Shown: positions 1-6,793, numbered from the stretch's first letter. The stretch: DNA of 16,128 bases from Actinomycetes bacterium (GCA_023392475.1 JAEVZA010000316.1:1-16128); one strand, 5' to 3'. Numbers and translations are program-made. Notes: generated by a model from the letters alone, not told the origin.

Positions 1-376
1 GGTCGGCGGTGGCCGAGGTGTCGGGGTCGTCGCCCCGCTCCTCCGGCCCGTCGACCGGGTCGGGCACCTGCCCGGCGCGCAGGCCCTGCGCCTTGACCAG
101 GGCGTCGGCGACCACGGCGGTGACGGCGGCGCCGCCCGCCACGCCGAGCACCACCTTGCGGTACCGGCCGCGCCCGACGTCGAACTGGTGGAAGACCGGC
201 TTGGCGAGGAGCGGCGTGACCAGGCTGGCCACGCCCATGGTGAGGCTGGCGATGGTGTCGCTGCGCTCGTAGTCGCCCGGCGTGGCGCCCCCGGCCCGGT
301 GGCGCCGGTCGAGGAACCACGCCTCGATCCCCATGCTGGCGAAGTAGCCGGGGATCGCCGCGACGGTCAGGTCCAC
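1..376 (-). CDS. Sterol desaturase / fatty acid hydroxylase family protein, N-terminal part (runs off left edge)
   Basis: Reading the minus strand from GTG at 376 gives 125 open codons to the window edge, so the gene continues to the left. The start reads VDLTVAAIPGYFASMGIEAW, then a charged DRRHR stretch, then YERSDTIASLTMGVASLVTP. This first-helix and D-T-x-x-S-L-x-M-G pattern is how actinobacterial sterol desaturase family membrane proteins begin. The His boxes that would prove the di-iron hydroxylase fold lie outside the window. After a second hydrophobic stretch (about residues 75-90) comes an acidic linker rich in D, P and E. The GTG follows the metalloprotease stop by one base (TGA-C-GTG), with AAGGGG about 10 nt upstream as a ribosome site, so the two genes are almost certainly co-transcribed and translationally coupled. 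The family assignment rests on the N-terminus only. Confidence 0.6.
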   Translation of the reverse strand, partial: MDLTVAAIPGYFASMGIEAWFLDRRHRAGGATPGDYERSDTIASLTMGVASLVTPLLAKPVFHQFDVGRGRYRKVVLGVAGGAAVTAVVADALVKAQGLRAGQVPDPVDGPEERGDDPDTSATAD

Positions 377-377
377 G

Positions 378-1550
378 TCAGACCGACCCCTTCGGGTGGA
401 GCAGCACCACGTGGCCGTGCGGCGGGGGCAGCGTGACGTCGCGCGCCACCCGCAGGAACGGCCCGGGCAGCGAGTAGGCGTCGGCCTGCGACAGGTCGAC
501 GTGGTAGCCGAGGTCGGCGAGCGACGCGACCGTCACGCGGCTGAGCGGATCCGAGACCGGGTCGAGGTAGCCGGTCATGAGCTCGTTCCCGAACGTCGCC
601 TCGTCCCAGTGGGCGTACGCCGTACCGTCGCCGCCGTCCGCCTCGACCTTCACGCCGCCGGTGCCGCCGAGCGCCTGCCACTCGGCCGTGGCCCGCGGGC
701 CGGTGAAGCGGGGGTCGCTGCCGGTGAAGCCGCTGATCATCGTGGGGAAGTCGGTCCAGACGGTGCCGAAGCCGAGGACGTGGCCCATCTCGTGGAGCAC
801 CACCTCGTCGAACTGGCCGGCGGCGAGGAGGTCCGCCACGTCCGCGCTGTCGAACGTCATGCCGCCGAGCCGGGGCAGGCCGTCGGACGTGGACGTGAGG
901 CACGGTCCCGCGCTGCCGAGGATGCCGCCGGCGCCGTCGACGGGCGACACCTCGACGTCGATGACGAGGTCGTCGATCGACGCGAGCGGGGCTGCGCCGG
1001 CGACGCACCAGCCGGCGGGCAGGTTCGGCGTCACGTCGGGCACGCCCCTCGTGATCACCTGCTCCCAGTGGTGGGCGGCGGCGGCGAACGCCGCCTCGAT
1101 GGCCGGGTCGAGCGGGGTCACCGGGCGCACGACGATGTCGAACGGCTCCGACGGCCCCGCGGTCACCGTCACGCCGGTGGTGCGCTGCGCCGACTCGGTG
1201 CCGTCGGTGACGGTGATCTTCGCGGTGTAGGTGCCGGGCGTGGCCAGCGTGACGTTGCGGCTCCGGGAGCCCTGGCACGGGGTCACGACGAGGTCGGTGG
1301 TGCCGTCGCCGTCGGCGTCGATCGAGCAGGTGAGCGCGGTGCCCTGCGGGTCGGCGGCCGACCAGCGGAACGTCACCACGGCCGGCGCGGTGGACGACCC
1401 GGGCACGACGGAGAACGCCGTGAGGACGGGGGCCGTCGCCCCGGGGGGCCACGTGGTGGTCGTCGGCGCGGGCGCCGTCGGCACGCACGCCACCGCCGCC
1501 ACCACCAGTAGGATCACCGGCAGCACCAGTCCCGGCACCCGTCGCCGCAT
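378..1550 (-). CDS. Leishmanolysin-like zinc metalloprotease, secreted lipoprotein with PKD-like domain
   Basis: A 390-residue exported protein. Residues 1-22 are an Arg-rich, hydrophobic signal ending in AVAC, so Cys22 is a likely lipidation site, followed by a P/T-rich linker. Residues about 40-132 look like a PKD/Ig-type beta domain (DADGDGTTD, TPGTYTAKITVTD). The catalytic domain follows: HEMGHVLGFG at 253-262 is the zinc-binding HExxHxxGxG of metzincins, His314 in AYAHWDE is a candidate third ligand, and ELMTGYLDP (Met325) is the Met-turn in the form typical of peptidase family M8 (leishmanolysin). These enzymes cleave proteins outside the cell; the substrate here is unknown. The ATG at 1550 is chosen because GGAG sits 9 nt upstream and the signal peptide begins there; a GTG two codons earlier is possible. 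The open frame continues far upstream, but that part is antisense or off-frame to the isomerase gene. It is followed at 1 nt by the desaturase-family gene. Confidence 0.85.
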   Translation of the reverse strand: MRRRVPGLVLPVILLVVAAVACVPTAPAPTTTTWPPGATAPVLTAFSVVPGSSTAPAVVTFRWSAADPQGTALTCSIDADGDGTTDLVVTPCQGSRSRNVTLATPGTYTAKITVTDGTESAQRTTGVTVTAGPSEPFDIVVRPVTPLDPAIEAAFAAAAHHWEQVITRGVPDVTPNLPAGWCVAGAAPLASIDDLVIDVEVSPVDGAGGILGSAGPCLTSTSDGLPRLGGMTFDSADVADLLAAGQFDEVVLHEMGHVLGFGTVWTDFPTMISGFTGSDPRFTGPRATAEWQALGGTGGVKVEADGGDGTAYAHWDEATFGNELMTGYLDPVSDPLSRVTVASLADLGYHVDLSQADAYSLPGPFLRVARDVTLPPPHGHVVLLHPKGSV

Positions 1551-1633
1551 GCTCACACGCTCCACGAACCTCACCCCTCCGGCCCGCCGGATCCCCGTCT
1601 TCCCACGGATGGTCGACCCCGGCGGCAGCACAG
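1551..1633 (-). other. Short spacer between isomerase and metalloprotease genes
   Basis: These 83 bp hold the ribosome site of the metalloprotease (GGAG 9 nt before its ATG) and a weak inverted repeat, TCCGG-cccg-CCGGA. I see no convincing -10/-35 pair or terminator, so read-through from the isomerase gene is plausible. Confidence 0.4.
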
Positions 1634-2377
1634 CTACCCCTGATTGTGCCGCATCATGGCCCCGACCAGGTCCTCGAACGCCTCGAGCTCCCGTCGGCGG
1701 GCCGCCTCGACCGCGTCGGCACGGCCGGCGAGCAGCAGCCGCTTGGTGCCCACGACGGGCCCGAGCGGGAGCGATCCGATGCGGCGGGCCAGGGCCGTCG
1801 CCTCCTCCAGCAAGGCCTCCGGGGCGACGGCCCGGAGGGCGATCCCGTCCCGGACGGCCTCCTCGGCGGAGATCCACGGCTCCGTGTAGAGCACCTCGGC
1901 GGCCCGCTGCCAGCCCATGACCGCCGGCATCAGGAGGCTCGCCGACGCCTCGGTCGTGACCCCGAGGGAGATGAACGGCGCCTTCAGCCGGGCCTCGGTC
2001 GACATCAGCACGAGGTCGCAGTGGAGGAGCATCGTCAGGCCGATGCCCACCCCGACGCCGTTGACGGCGGCCACGACCGGCTTCGGGAAGGTCTCGAGCA
2101 CCGGCATGAAGCGGTGGTAGCCGGGCTCGGAGCCCTCGAACACCGACGGATCGCTCATCTCGCCCAGGTCCTGGCCGGCGGAGAACGCACGGCCCGACCC
2201 CGTGATCAGCACGCAGCGCAGGTCGTCGTCGCCCGCGGCCTCCTCGAGCGCCGCGGCGGTGGCGTACCAGAGCTCCTGGTCGAACGCGTTGAGGGCCGCG
2301 GGGCGGTGGAGCGTGAGGGTGCGGACGCCGTCGGCGTCCTCGACGAGCAGGACCGGGTCGTTCTCGGCGTCGGGCAT
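1634..2377 (-). CDS. Enoyl-CoA hydratase/isomerase family protein, probably delta3,delta2-enoyl-CoA isomerase type
   Basis: A 247-residue crotonase-fold protein, the usual length for the family. The oxyanion-hole segments are visible: RAFSAGQDL (63-71) and NGVGVGIGL (106-114). The two catalytic glutamates of true enoyl-CoA hydratases are absent: the position in the GGGCEL motif of crotonase is Leu114 here, and the PE position is Phe135. Instead APFISLG followed by TTEASASLLMP (Glu143) matches the peroxisomal delta3,delta2-enoyl-CoA isomerase (ECI2/PECI) pattern, in which a glutamate in this later segment moves the proton. It therefore probably isomerises 3-enoyl-CoA to 2-enoyl-CoA during breakdown of unsaturated fatty or related acyl-CoAs, in the cytoplasm. 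The ATG at 2377 has no clear ribosome site. It is divergent from the aminotransferase across 59 bp and is followed, after 83 bp, by the metalloprotease gene. Family certain; isomerase role inferred. Confidence 0.88.
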   Translation of the reverse strand: MPDAENDPVLLVEDADGVRTLTLHRPAALNAFDQELWYATAAALEEAAGDDDLRCVLITGSGRAFSAGQDLGEMSDPSVFEGSEPGYHRFMPVLETFPKPVVAAVNGVGVGIGLTMLLHCDLVLMSTEARLKAPFISLGVTTEASASLLMPAVMGWQRAAEVLYTEPWISAEEAVRDGIALRAVAPEALLEEATALARRIGSLPLGPVVGTKRLLLAGRADAVEAARRRELEAFEDLVGAMMRHNQG

Positions 2378-2401
2378 GCGCGGAGTGCGTACCAGGGGAC
2401 G

Positions 2402-2413
2402 GGACCGCGGTCC
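2402..2413. repeat. Perfect 12-bp palindrome in a divergent promoter region (candidate operator)
   Basis: GGACCGCGGTCC reads the same on both strands. It lies in the 59-bp gap between the isomerase gene (minus) and the aminotransferase gene (plus), over the expected -35 region of the aminotransferase promoter (-10 at 2424). This placement suits a repressor or activator site shared by both genes. In GC-rich DNA short palindromes are common, so function is inferred. Confidence 0.4.
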
Positions 2414-2423
2414 AAGCGCTGCG

Positions 2424-2429
2424 TATCGT
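2424..2429 (+). promoter_or_regulatory. -10 element of a leaderless promoter for the aminotransferase gene
   Basis: TATCGT ends 7 nt before GTG at 2437. A transcript initiated at the normal distance would begin at or next to that GTG, with no room for a ribosome binding site. The same arrangement recurs at 4238, 6793 (minus) and 15258, which supports it. No clear -35 hexamer is seen. Confidence 0.6.
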
Positions 2430-2436
2430 GGGCCCG

Positions 2437-3804
2437 GTGACCGCCACCGAGAGCCAACGCACCGCCCCCACCAACGCGGCGAGCACCGCCGACGACCGAC
2501 GGTGGGTGTTCCACTCGTGGTCGGCGCAGCACCAGATCCAGCCCCTCCCGATCGCCGGGGGCGAGGGCGCGTGGTTCTGGGACAACGAGGGCAACCGGTA
2601 CCTGGACTTCGGCTCGCAGCTGGTCAACCTCAACCTCGGTCACCAGCACCCGCGCCTGGTGGCGGCGATCAAGGAGCAGGCCGACGTGCTCTGCACCGTC
2701 GCCCCGCCGTTCGCCAACGACGTGCGCACCGAGGCGGCCCGGCTCGTGGCGTCGCACGCCCCGGGACGGCTCGACCGCGTGTTCTTCACCAACGGCGGCG
2801 CCGAGGCCAACGAGAACGCGGTCCGCATGGCCCGGCTGCACACCGGCCGCCACAAGCTCCTGTCCACCTACCGCAGCTACCACGGCGCGACCGCGGCGGC
2901 GATCACGCTGACCGGCGAGCCTCGGCGCTGGGCCTCGGAGCCCGGGTTCCCGGGCGTGGTGCACTTCTTCGGCCCCTACACGTACCGCTCCGCGTTCCAC
3001 GCCACGACCGACGAGGAGGAGTGCGAGCGCGCGCTCGAGCACCTCGCGCAGGTCGTGCAGATGGAGGGTCCCCAGACGATCGCGGCGATCCTCCTCGAGA
3101 CGGTCGTCGGCACCAACGGCGTGATCGTGCCGCCCGAGGGCTACCTGCCCGGCGTGCGGGAGCTGTGCGACCGCCACGGCATCCTGCTCATCGCGGACGA
3201 GGTGATGGTCGGCTTCGGCCGGGTGGGCGAGTGGTTCGCCGTCGACCGCTGGGGCGTCGAGCCCGACCTCATGACCTTCGCCAAGGGCGTGAACTCGGGG
3301 TACGTGCCGCTCGGCGGGGTGCTCATCTCCGACGAGGTTGCCGCCACGTTCGACGACCGGCCGTACCCGGGTGGGCTCACCTACAGCGGCCACCCGCTGG
3401 CCTGCGCCACGGCGGTCGCGTCGATCGGCGTGTTCGAGGAGGACGACGTCGTCGGGCGGGCCCGCCGGCTGGGCGAGGAGGTCATCCGGCCGGAGCTGCT
3501 GGCGATGGCGGAGCGGCACCCGTCGGTCGGCGAGGTGCGCGGGCTCGGCTGCTTCTTCGCCATCGAGCTGGTCCGGGACCGCGGGACCCGCGAGCCGCTC
3601 GTGCCGTTCAACGCCGGCGGGGCGGACGCGGCGCCGATGGTCGAGTTCGCCGCGGCCTGCAAGGCCGGCGGCGTCTGGCCCTTCACGCACTTCAACCGCA
3701 CGCACGTCGCCCCGCCCCTCGTGATCTCCGAGGAGGACCTCCGCCGCGGGCTCTCGGCCATCGATGCCGCGCTCGAGGTCGCGGACGCCCACGCGTCCCG
3801 CTGA
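2437..3804 (+). CDS. Class III PLP-dependent aminotransferase (omega-transaminase type)
   Basis: A 455-residue fold-type I aminotransferase. Landmarks, numbered from the GTG at 2437, are: GEGAWFWDNEGNRYLDFGSQ (about 42-61), which starts the catalytic domain; NLNLGHQHPRLVAAI; the phosphate-binding stretch TNGGAEANE (118-126); YHGAT (148-152); the PLP-ring aspartate in LIADEVMVGFGR (Asp254); and the Schiff-base lysine in TFAKGVNSGYVPLGG (Lys283). It moves an amino group from an amine or omega-amino acid to a keto acid, probably pyruvate. It resembles taurine-pyruvate and beta-alanine-pyruvate transaminases, but the substrate cannot be settled by reading. GTG 2437 is preferred over the in-frame GTG at 2428 because 2428 lies inside the TATCGT -10 hexamer. 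The cold shock gene downstream has its own promoter overlapping this stop codon. Divergent from the isomerase gene. Confidence 0.9.
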   Translation: MTATESQRTAPTNAASTADDRRWVFHSWSAQHQIQPLPIAGGEGAWFWDNEGNRYLDFGSQLVNLNLGHQHPRLVAAIKEQADVLCTVAPPFANDVRTEAARLVASHAPGRLDRVFFTNGGAEANENAVRMARLHTGRHKLLSTYRSYHGATAAAITLTGEPRRWASEPGFPGVVHFFGPYTYRSAFHATTDEEECERALEHLAQVVQMEGPQTIAAILLETVVGTNGVIVPPEGYLPGVRELCDRHGILLIADEVMVGFGRVGEWFAVDRWGVEPDLMTFAKGVNSGYVPLGGVLISDEVAATFDDRPYPGGLTYSGHPLACATAVASIGVFEEDDVVGRARRLGEEVIRPELLAMAERHPSVGEVRGLGCFFAIELVRDRGTREPLVPFNAGGADAAPMVEFAAACKAGGVWPFTHFNRTHVAPPLVISEEDLRRGLSAIDAALEVADAHASR

Positions 3805-3826
3805 CCGGACCCGGCGAGCCTTGGGG

Positions 3827-3832
3827 TACAGT
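3827..3832 (+). promoter_or_regulatory. -10 element of the cold shock gene promoter
   Basis: TACAGT, preceded by TTGGGG, is a good actinobacterial housekeeping -10 box. A weak -35 (TGACCG, 3802-3807) overlaps the stop codon of the aminotransferase. Initiation near 3839 would give a leader of about 98 nt before the cold shock start codon. Confidence 0.6.
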
Positions 3833-3862
3833 GGCCGGGCAAGCAAGCGAAGCACTGTCATG

Positions 3863-3893
3863 AAGGGGTGCCGACGGAAGTTCGGCGCCCCTT
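3863..3893 (+). promoter_or_regulatory. 12-bp stem-loop in the 5' leader of the cold shock gene
   Basis: AAGGGGTGCCGA (3863-3874) pairs over its full length with TCGGCGCCCCTT (3882-3893), with one G-U pair and a 7-nt loop CGGAAGT. It is followed by TTTGCG, not a real U-tract, so it is more likely a leader structure or attenuator than a simple terminator. It lies entirely between the promoter and the start codon of the cold shock gene. Confidence 0.6.
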
Positions 3894-3905
3894 TGCGCAA
3901 TCAGG

Positions 3906-3922
3906 CCCCGGCCTCCGGGGAG
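3906..3922 (+). promoter_or_regulatory. Second leader hairpin overlapping the cold shock ribosome binding site
   Basis: CCCCGG (3906-3911) pairs with CCGGGG (3915-3920) over a 3-nt loop CCT. The right arm runs into GGGGAG (3917-3922), the only good Shine-Dalgarno-like sequence before the GTG at 3937, so the stem would mask part of it. The 14-nt distance from GGGGAG to the GTG is long, so how the start is reached is unclear. A temperature or ribosome-sensitive switch is possible but inferred. Confidence 0.45.
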
Positions 3923-3936
3923 AAACGAGTCATACC

Positions 3937-4140
3937 GTGCCCACGGGAACCGTCAAGTTCTTCAACTCCGAGAAGGGTTACGGCTTCATCAGCCGTGACG
4001 ACGAGGGTGGCGACATCTTCGTGCACTTCTCGCAGATCTCGGGTTCCGGCTACCGGAACCTCGAGGAGGGTCAGAAGGTCGAGTTCGAGGTCGGCCCCGG
4101 CCGGAAGGGCGACGAGGCCCAGAACGTCCGCGCCGTCTGA
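3937..4140 (+). CDS. Cold shock protein (CspA family)
   Basis: A 67-residue single cold-shock domain, the standard size. It begins with the family signature TGTVKFFNSEKGYGFISRDD. RNP1 is KGYGFI (13-18) and RNP2 is DIFVHF (26-31), carrying the aromatic residues that stack on single-stranded nucleic acid. The C-terminal GQKVEFEV and KGDEAQNVRAV complete the beta barrel. Such proteins bind RNA and single-stranded DNA and melt secondary structure. GTG at 3937 is chosen because the family signature starts four codons later; an upstream in-frame GTG at 3868 would lie inside the leader stem and add residues foreign to the family. The leader carries two hairpins, and the gene ends just before a strong hairpin terminator, so it is probably a one-gene transcript. 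Confidence 0.96.
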   Translation: MPTGTVKFFNSEKGYGFISRDDEGGDIFVHFSQISGSGYRNLEEGQKVEFEVGPGRKGDEAQNVRAV

Positions 4141-4146
4141 TCCCGC

Positions 4147-4172
4147 GGGCCCGACCCGCCGGGGTCGGGCCC
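4147..4172 (+). terminator. Hairpin terminator after the cold shock gene
   Basis: GGGCCCGACCC (4147-4157) and GGGTCGGGCCC (4162-4172) form a perfect 11-bp stem with loop GCCG, starting 6 nt after the cold shock stop. There is no U-tract, as is common for terminators in GC-rich actinobacteria. A second, weaker stem (CCGGCC 4190-4195 with GGCCGG 4201-4206) lies further down. Confidence 0.65.
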
Positions 4173-4237
4173 CGCACCACCTCGTGATGCCGGCCTGACG
4201 GGCCGGGCCGGTCCACGATCTCCGGTCATGCCGCCGT

Positions 4238-4243
4238 TATCGT
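4238..4243 (+). promoter_or_regulatory. -10 element of a leaderless promoter for the membrane protein gene
   Basis: TATCGT is followed by 6 nt and then GTG at 4250, the same hexamer and almost the same spacing as at the aminotransferase gene. No Shine-Dalgarno sequence precedes the GTG. No -35 is recognised. Confidence 0.6.
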
Positions 4244-4249
4244 GCGCGC

Positions 4250-5629
4250 GTGACCACCCCCGACGATCCGGCCGACGCCGGCGAGCCGTCGTCGACCCCC
4301 GCCACCGAGGCCGAGCTCGACGTCCTGCGCGCCGAGCTGCGTGAGCTGCGGCAGGAGAACGAGCGCCTGCGGGCCGACGTCTCCGCCGGTGGGACCGTCG
4401 TCGCCGCCCCGCCGCGGCCCGGGCGCGCCCGGTCCGCCATCTCGATCCTGATGGTCGTCGTCGGCGCGCTCCTGGTGCCGGTGTCGATCACGTCCGTGTG
4501 GCTGCGCAACCAGCTCGTGGACACGGACCGCTACGTCGAGACCGTCGCACCCCTCGCCCGGGACCGCAGCGTCCAGGAGGCCGCCGGCAAGCGGATCACC
4601 GAGGCCCTGTTCGCCAACGTCGACGTCCGGGCCGAGGTGCAGGACGTCCTGCCCGAGCGCGCCGCGTTCCTGGCCGTGCCGATCACGTCGGGGCTCCACA
4701 CCGTCGTCGGCGACGTGGTCGACCGGGTCCTGAGCAGCGAGCGCTTCCACGAGTTGTGGGACCGGGCGAACCGGGTGGCGCACGAGCAGCTCGTGTCCGT
4801 GCTGACCAACGCGAGCGGCCGCAAGGGCGTCGTCCAGGTCGACCTGTCGCAGGTCGTCGGCGACGCCGCGCAGCGCCTCAGCGCTCTCGGCCTGCCCTTC
4901 TTCGACCGCGCCGTCGGCAAGGACGTGGTCCTCGACGTGTTCCAGTCCGAGGACGTGGCGCGGGCCCAGTCCGTGTTCAGCCTCTTCAACCGCCTCGCCA
5001 CGATCCTCCCGTGGTTCACGATCCTGCTGCTCGTGGCGTCGGTGTTCGTGTCGCCCGACCGGCGGCGCGGCGTCGTCGCCGCGTCCACGGGCCTCGTGCT
5101 CGGCGCGAGCTCGCTGCTCATCACGGTCGGGATCGGGCGCGGGCTCTACCTCAACGCGCTGCCGACCGGCGCGTCGATCCCCGCGAACGAGGTCATCTTC
5201 GACACGCTCGTGCGCTTCCTGCGCGGCAGCACCCGCTCGGTGCTGGCGATCGGCCTCGTCGTCCTGCTGGTCGCCCTCGTGCTCGGGCCGAGCGGCCCCG
5301 CGGTCCGGCTGCGCGCCGCGGTGGCCCGGCTCTGGCGCCGGGCCGGCGCGGGTGCCGACGAGCACGGCGTCGACTTCGGGCCGGTCGGCGCCTTCGCCGC
5401 CCGCAACCTCGTGGCGCTCCGCATCGCCGTCGGGGTGGGCGCGCTGCTCGTCCTGCTGGCGCAGGGCCGCCCGAGCGCCGGGACGATCTTCTGGATCGTC
5501 GTGGGCTCCCTCGTCGTGCTCGGGATCGTGGAGTTCGTCGCCCGGGCCGGCGCGCACCACGTGGCCGCCGCCACAGACGCGCCCGACCTGCCGCTGGGTC
5601 AGTCGGGCGGTTCGGCCGCCACGTCGTAG
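4250..5629 (+). CDS. Conserved actinobacterial integral membrane protein with N-terminal coiled coil
   Basis: A 459-residue protein. Residues 18-46 are a Leu/Glu heptad stretch (AELDVLRAELRELRQENERL) likely to form a short cytoplasmic coiled coil. A first membrane helix spans about 65-85, followed by an extracytoplasmic domain of about 160 residues (86-247) beginning RNQLVDTDRYVETVAPLARD and containing repeated amphipathic V-x-D-V-L segments. Then come helices at about 249-267, 275-295, 329-346, 388-404 and 411-430, and an A/G-rich tail. The LVDTDRYVETVAPLA segment is familiar from uncharacterised membrane proteins of actinobacteria; I know no tested function. The GTG start is set by the leaderless promoter directly before it. 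The last 31 bp overlap, tail to tail, the sulfotransferase gene on the other strand. No catalytic motif is visible. Confidence 0.88.
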   Translation: MTTPDDPADAGEPSSTPATEAELDVLRAELRELRQENERLRADVSAGGTVVAAPPRPGRARSAISILMVVVGALLVPVSITSVWLRNQLVDTDRYVETVAPLARDRSVQEAAGKRITEALFANVDVRAEVQDVLPERAAFLAVPITSGLHTVVGDVVDRVLSSERFHELWDRANRVAHEQLVSVLTNASGRKGVVQVDLSQVVGDAAQRLSALGLPFFDRAVGKDVVLDVFQSEDVARAQSVFSLFNRLATILPWFTILLLVASVFVSPDRRRGVVAASTGLVLGASSLLITVGIGRGLYLNALPTGASIPANEVIFDTLVRFLRGSTRSVLAIGLVVLLVALVLGPSGPAVRLRAAVARLWRRAGAGADEHGVDFGPVGAFAARNLVALRIAVGVGALLVLLAQGRPSAGTIFWIVVGSLVVLGIVEFVARAGAHHVAAATDAPDLPLGQSGGSAATS

Positions 5630-6780
5630 CGCTCGCGGTACCCCGCGAACCGGTCCGACAGCGCCGAGGGATCGAGGCCGAAGTCCGCGGCGCGGTACGA
5701 GTGGCCGCCGTGCACGTGCTGCGGGTTGGCGTCCGCGTAGGCGCGGAACCCGGCCTCGGCCTCGGCCGTCACCGGCCAGCCGAGCCGCTCGTAGAGGTCG
5801 CCCAGGGTGCCCACGGGATCAGCGACGAGGCGGCGGTAGTCGAGGTCGATCCACCGGCCGGCGTCGCGGTCGGCCTCGCCGTGGCGATCGCGGACCTCCG
5901 CCTGGCGGTCGAGCATGAGCGCCACGAGCTCGAGCCAGCGCCGGCCGAGGTAGGTCCGCCGGTCGGCGTCGGACGCGAGCCCCGTGAGCACGCGGACGAG
6001 GTTCGCGAGCGACACGACCACCCGTGACGGGTCGCGGTGCGTGACCACCAGCCGCGCGTCGGGGTACGTGGCGAGCAGGTCGTCGATCGCGAAGTTGTGC
6101 ACCGGCGACTTCAGCACCCACCGGCCCGGCCACGCGGACTGCAGCACCTGGAGGGTGCGGCGGTGGTGGCGGTACGCCGTGGCGTGGTCGCAGGCGTCGG
6201 ACCAGGCGCCGTACGCGGGCAGGTCGGCGAGCGTCTCGAACTGCATCGAGCGCAGGTCGCCGGCGAGGACCGTCACGCACTCCGTCGGGCCGTCGGCCGC
6301 CTCGTAGTGGATCGCCTTGAACCCCGGGGCGGCCTCGTACAGCGCGTCCATCTCGCGGCGGGCCACGGTCAGGCGCTCGTCCTCGGCGCCGCCTGTCGGC
6401 CGGGTCGGCGGCGGCACCGGCTCGAACGCCTCCCAGCGGTGCAGGGAGCGGTTCGCCGGGTCGGCGTCGAGGAGGTAGCTCAGCAGCGTGGTGCCGGTGC
6501 GGGGCAGCCCGACCACGAACACCGGCGCGTCGACCGGGGTCGACGCGAGCCCGGGGTGGCGAGCGTGGTGGTCGTCGACCTGGAAGCGCTGGGTCAGCGG
6601 CTTGACCAGCTGCTCCGTCAGGATGAGCTCGCCGAGCGGCGTGAGCTCGGCCTCGTCGCGCAGGCTCGCCACGAGGACGTCGAGCGGCTCGGACCACGAC
6701 GCGCCCTCGGCGTCGACCGCGTCCACGTCGACGCCGGCGCGCCCGGCGGCGGCCTCGACCACGGCGTCGGCGTCGATCAC
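5599..6780 (-). CDS. Sulfotransferase family protein (PAPS-dependent)
   Basis: A 393-residue sulfotransferase of the Sulfotransfer_3 kind, long for the family because of about 80 N-terminal residues before the core. The 5'-phosphosulfate loop is VVGLPRTGTTLLSYLL (GLPRTGTT at 91-98). The 3'-phosphate motif is VVTHRDPSRVVVSLANL (THRDPSRVVVS at 247-257, with Arg249 and Ser257 as likely ligands). WVLKSPVH (222-228) carries the conserved K-S-P before the next strand. It should transfer a sulfo group from PAPS to a hydroxyl of a lipid, glycan or small molecule in the cytoplasm; the acceptor is not readable. The GTG at 6780 lies 7 nt after a TAGGGT hexamer, so the message is probably leaderless. It is divergent from the amidohydrolase gene and its 3' end overlaps the membrane protein gene by 31 bp. 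Confidence 0.88.
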   Translation of the reverse strand: MIDADAVVEAAAGRAGVDVDAVDAEGASWSEPLDVLVASLRDEAELTPLGELILTEQLVKPLTQRFQVDDHHARHPGLASTPVDAPVFVVGLPRTGTTLLSYLLDADPANRSLHRWEAFEPVPPPTRPTGGAEDERLTVARREMDALYEAAPGFKAIHYEAADGPTECVTVLAGDLRSMQFETLADLPAYGAWSDACDHATAYRHHRRTLQVLQSAWPGRWVLKSPVHNFAIDDLLATYPDARLVVTHRDPSRVVVSLANLVRVLTGLASDADRRTYLGRRWLELVALMLDRQAEVRDRHGEADRDAGRWIDLDYRRLVADPVGTLGDLYERLGWPVTAEAEAGFRAYADANPQHVHGGHSYRAADFGLDPSALSDRFAGYRERYDVAAEPPD

Positions 6781-6787
6781 GGCCGGG

Positions 6788-6793
6788 ACCCTA
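6788..6793 (-). promoter_or_regulatory. -10 element of a leaderless promoter for the sulfotransferase gene
   Basis: On the minus strand TAGGGT is followed by 7 nt and then GTG at 6780. The geometry matches the -10/GTG pairs at 2424, 4238 and 15258. No -35 or ribosome site is seen. Confidence 0.5.

Noticed and set aside
378..2633. One 751-codon minus-strand open frame across the metalloprotease, isomerase and part of the aminotransferase
   Set aside because: Only the part from 1550 down looks like protein with a signal peptide and a metalloprotease domain. Upstream it runs off-frame through the isomerase and antisense to the aminotransferase, with Arg/Gly/Pro-rich shadow composition.
3860..3936. 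A possible upstream ATG frame (starting MKGCRRKFGAPL) in the cold shock leader
   Set aside because: It overlaps the cold shock gene in another frame, lies inside the leader stem and lacks a ribosome site. The stem explains the sequence better, though a regulatory leader peptide is not excluded.
3868..3936. In-frame upstream GTG extension of the cold shock protein
   Set aside because: It would add 23 residues foreign to a highly uniform family, and the GTG sits in the left arm of a 12-bp stem.
4226..5560. Long minus-strand frame antisense to the membrane protein gene
   Set aside because: The plus strand has clear membrane helices, a coiled coil and a promoter; the antisense translation is His/Arg/Asp/Glu-rich noise typical of GC-rich shadows.
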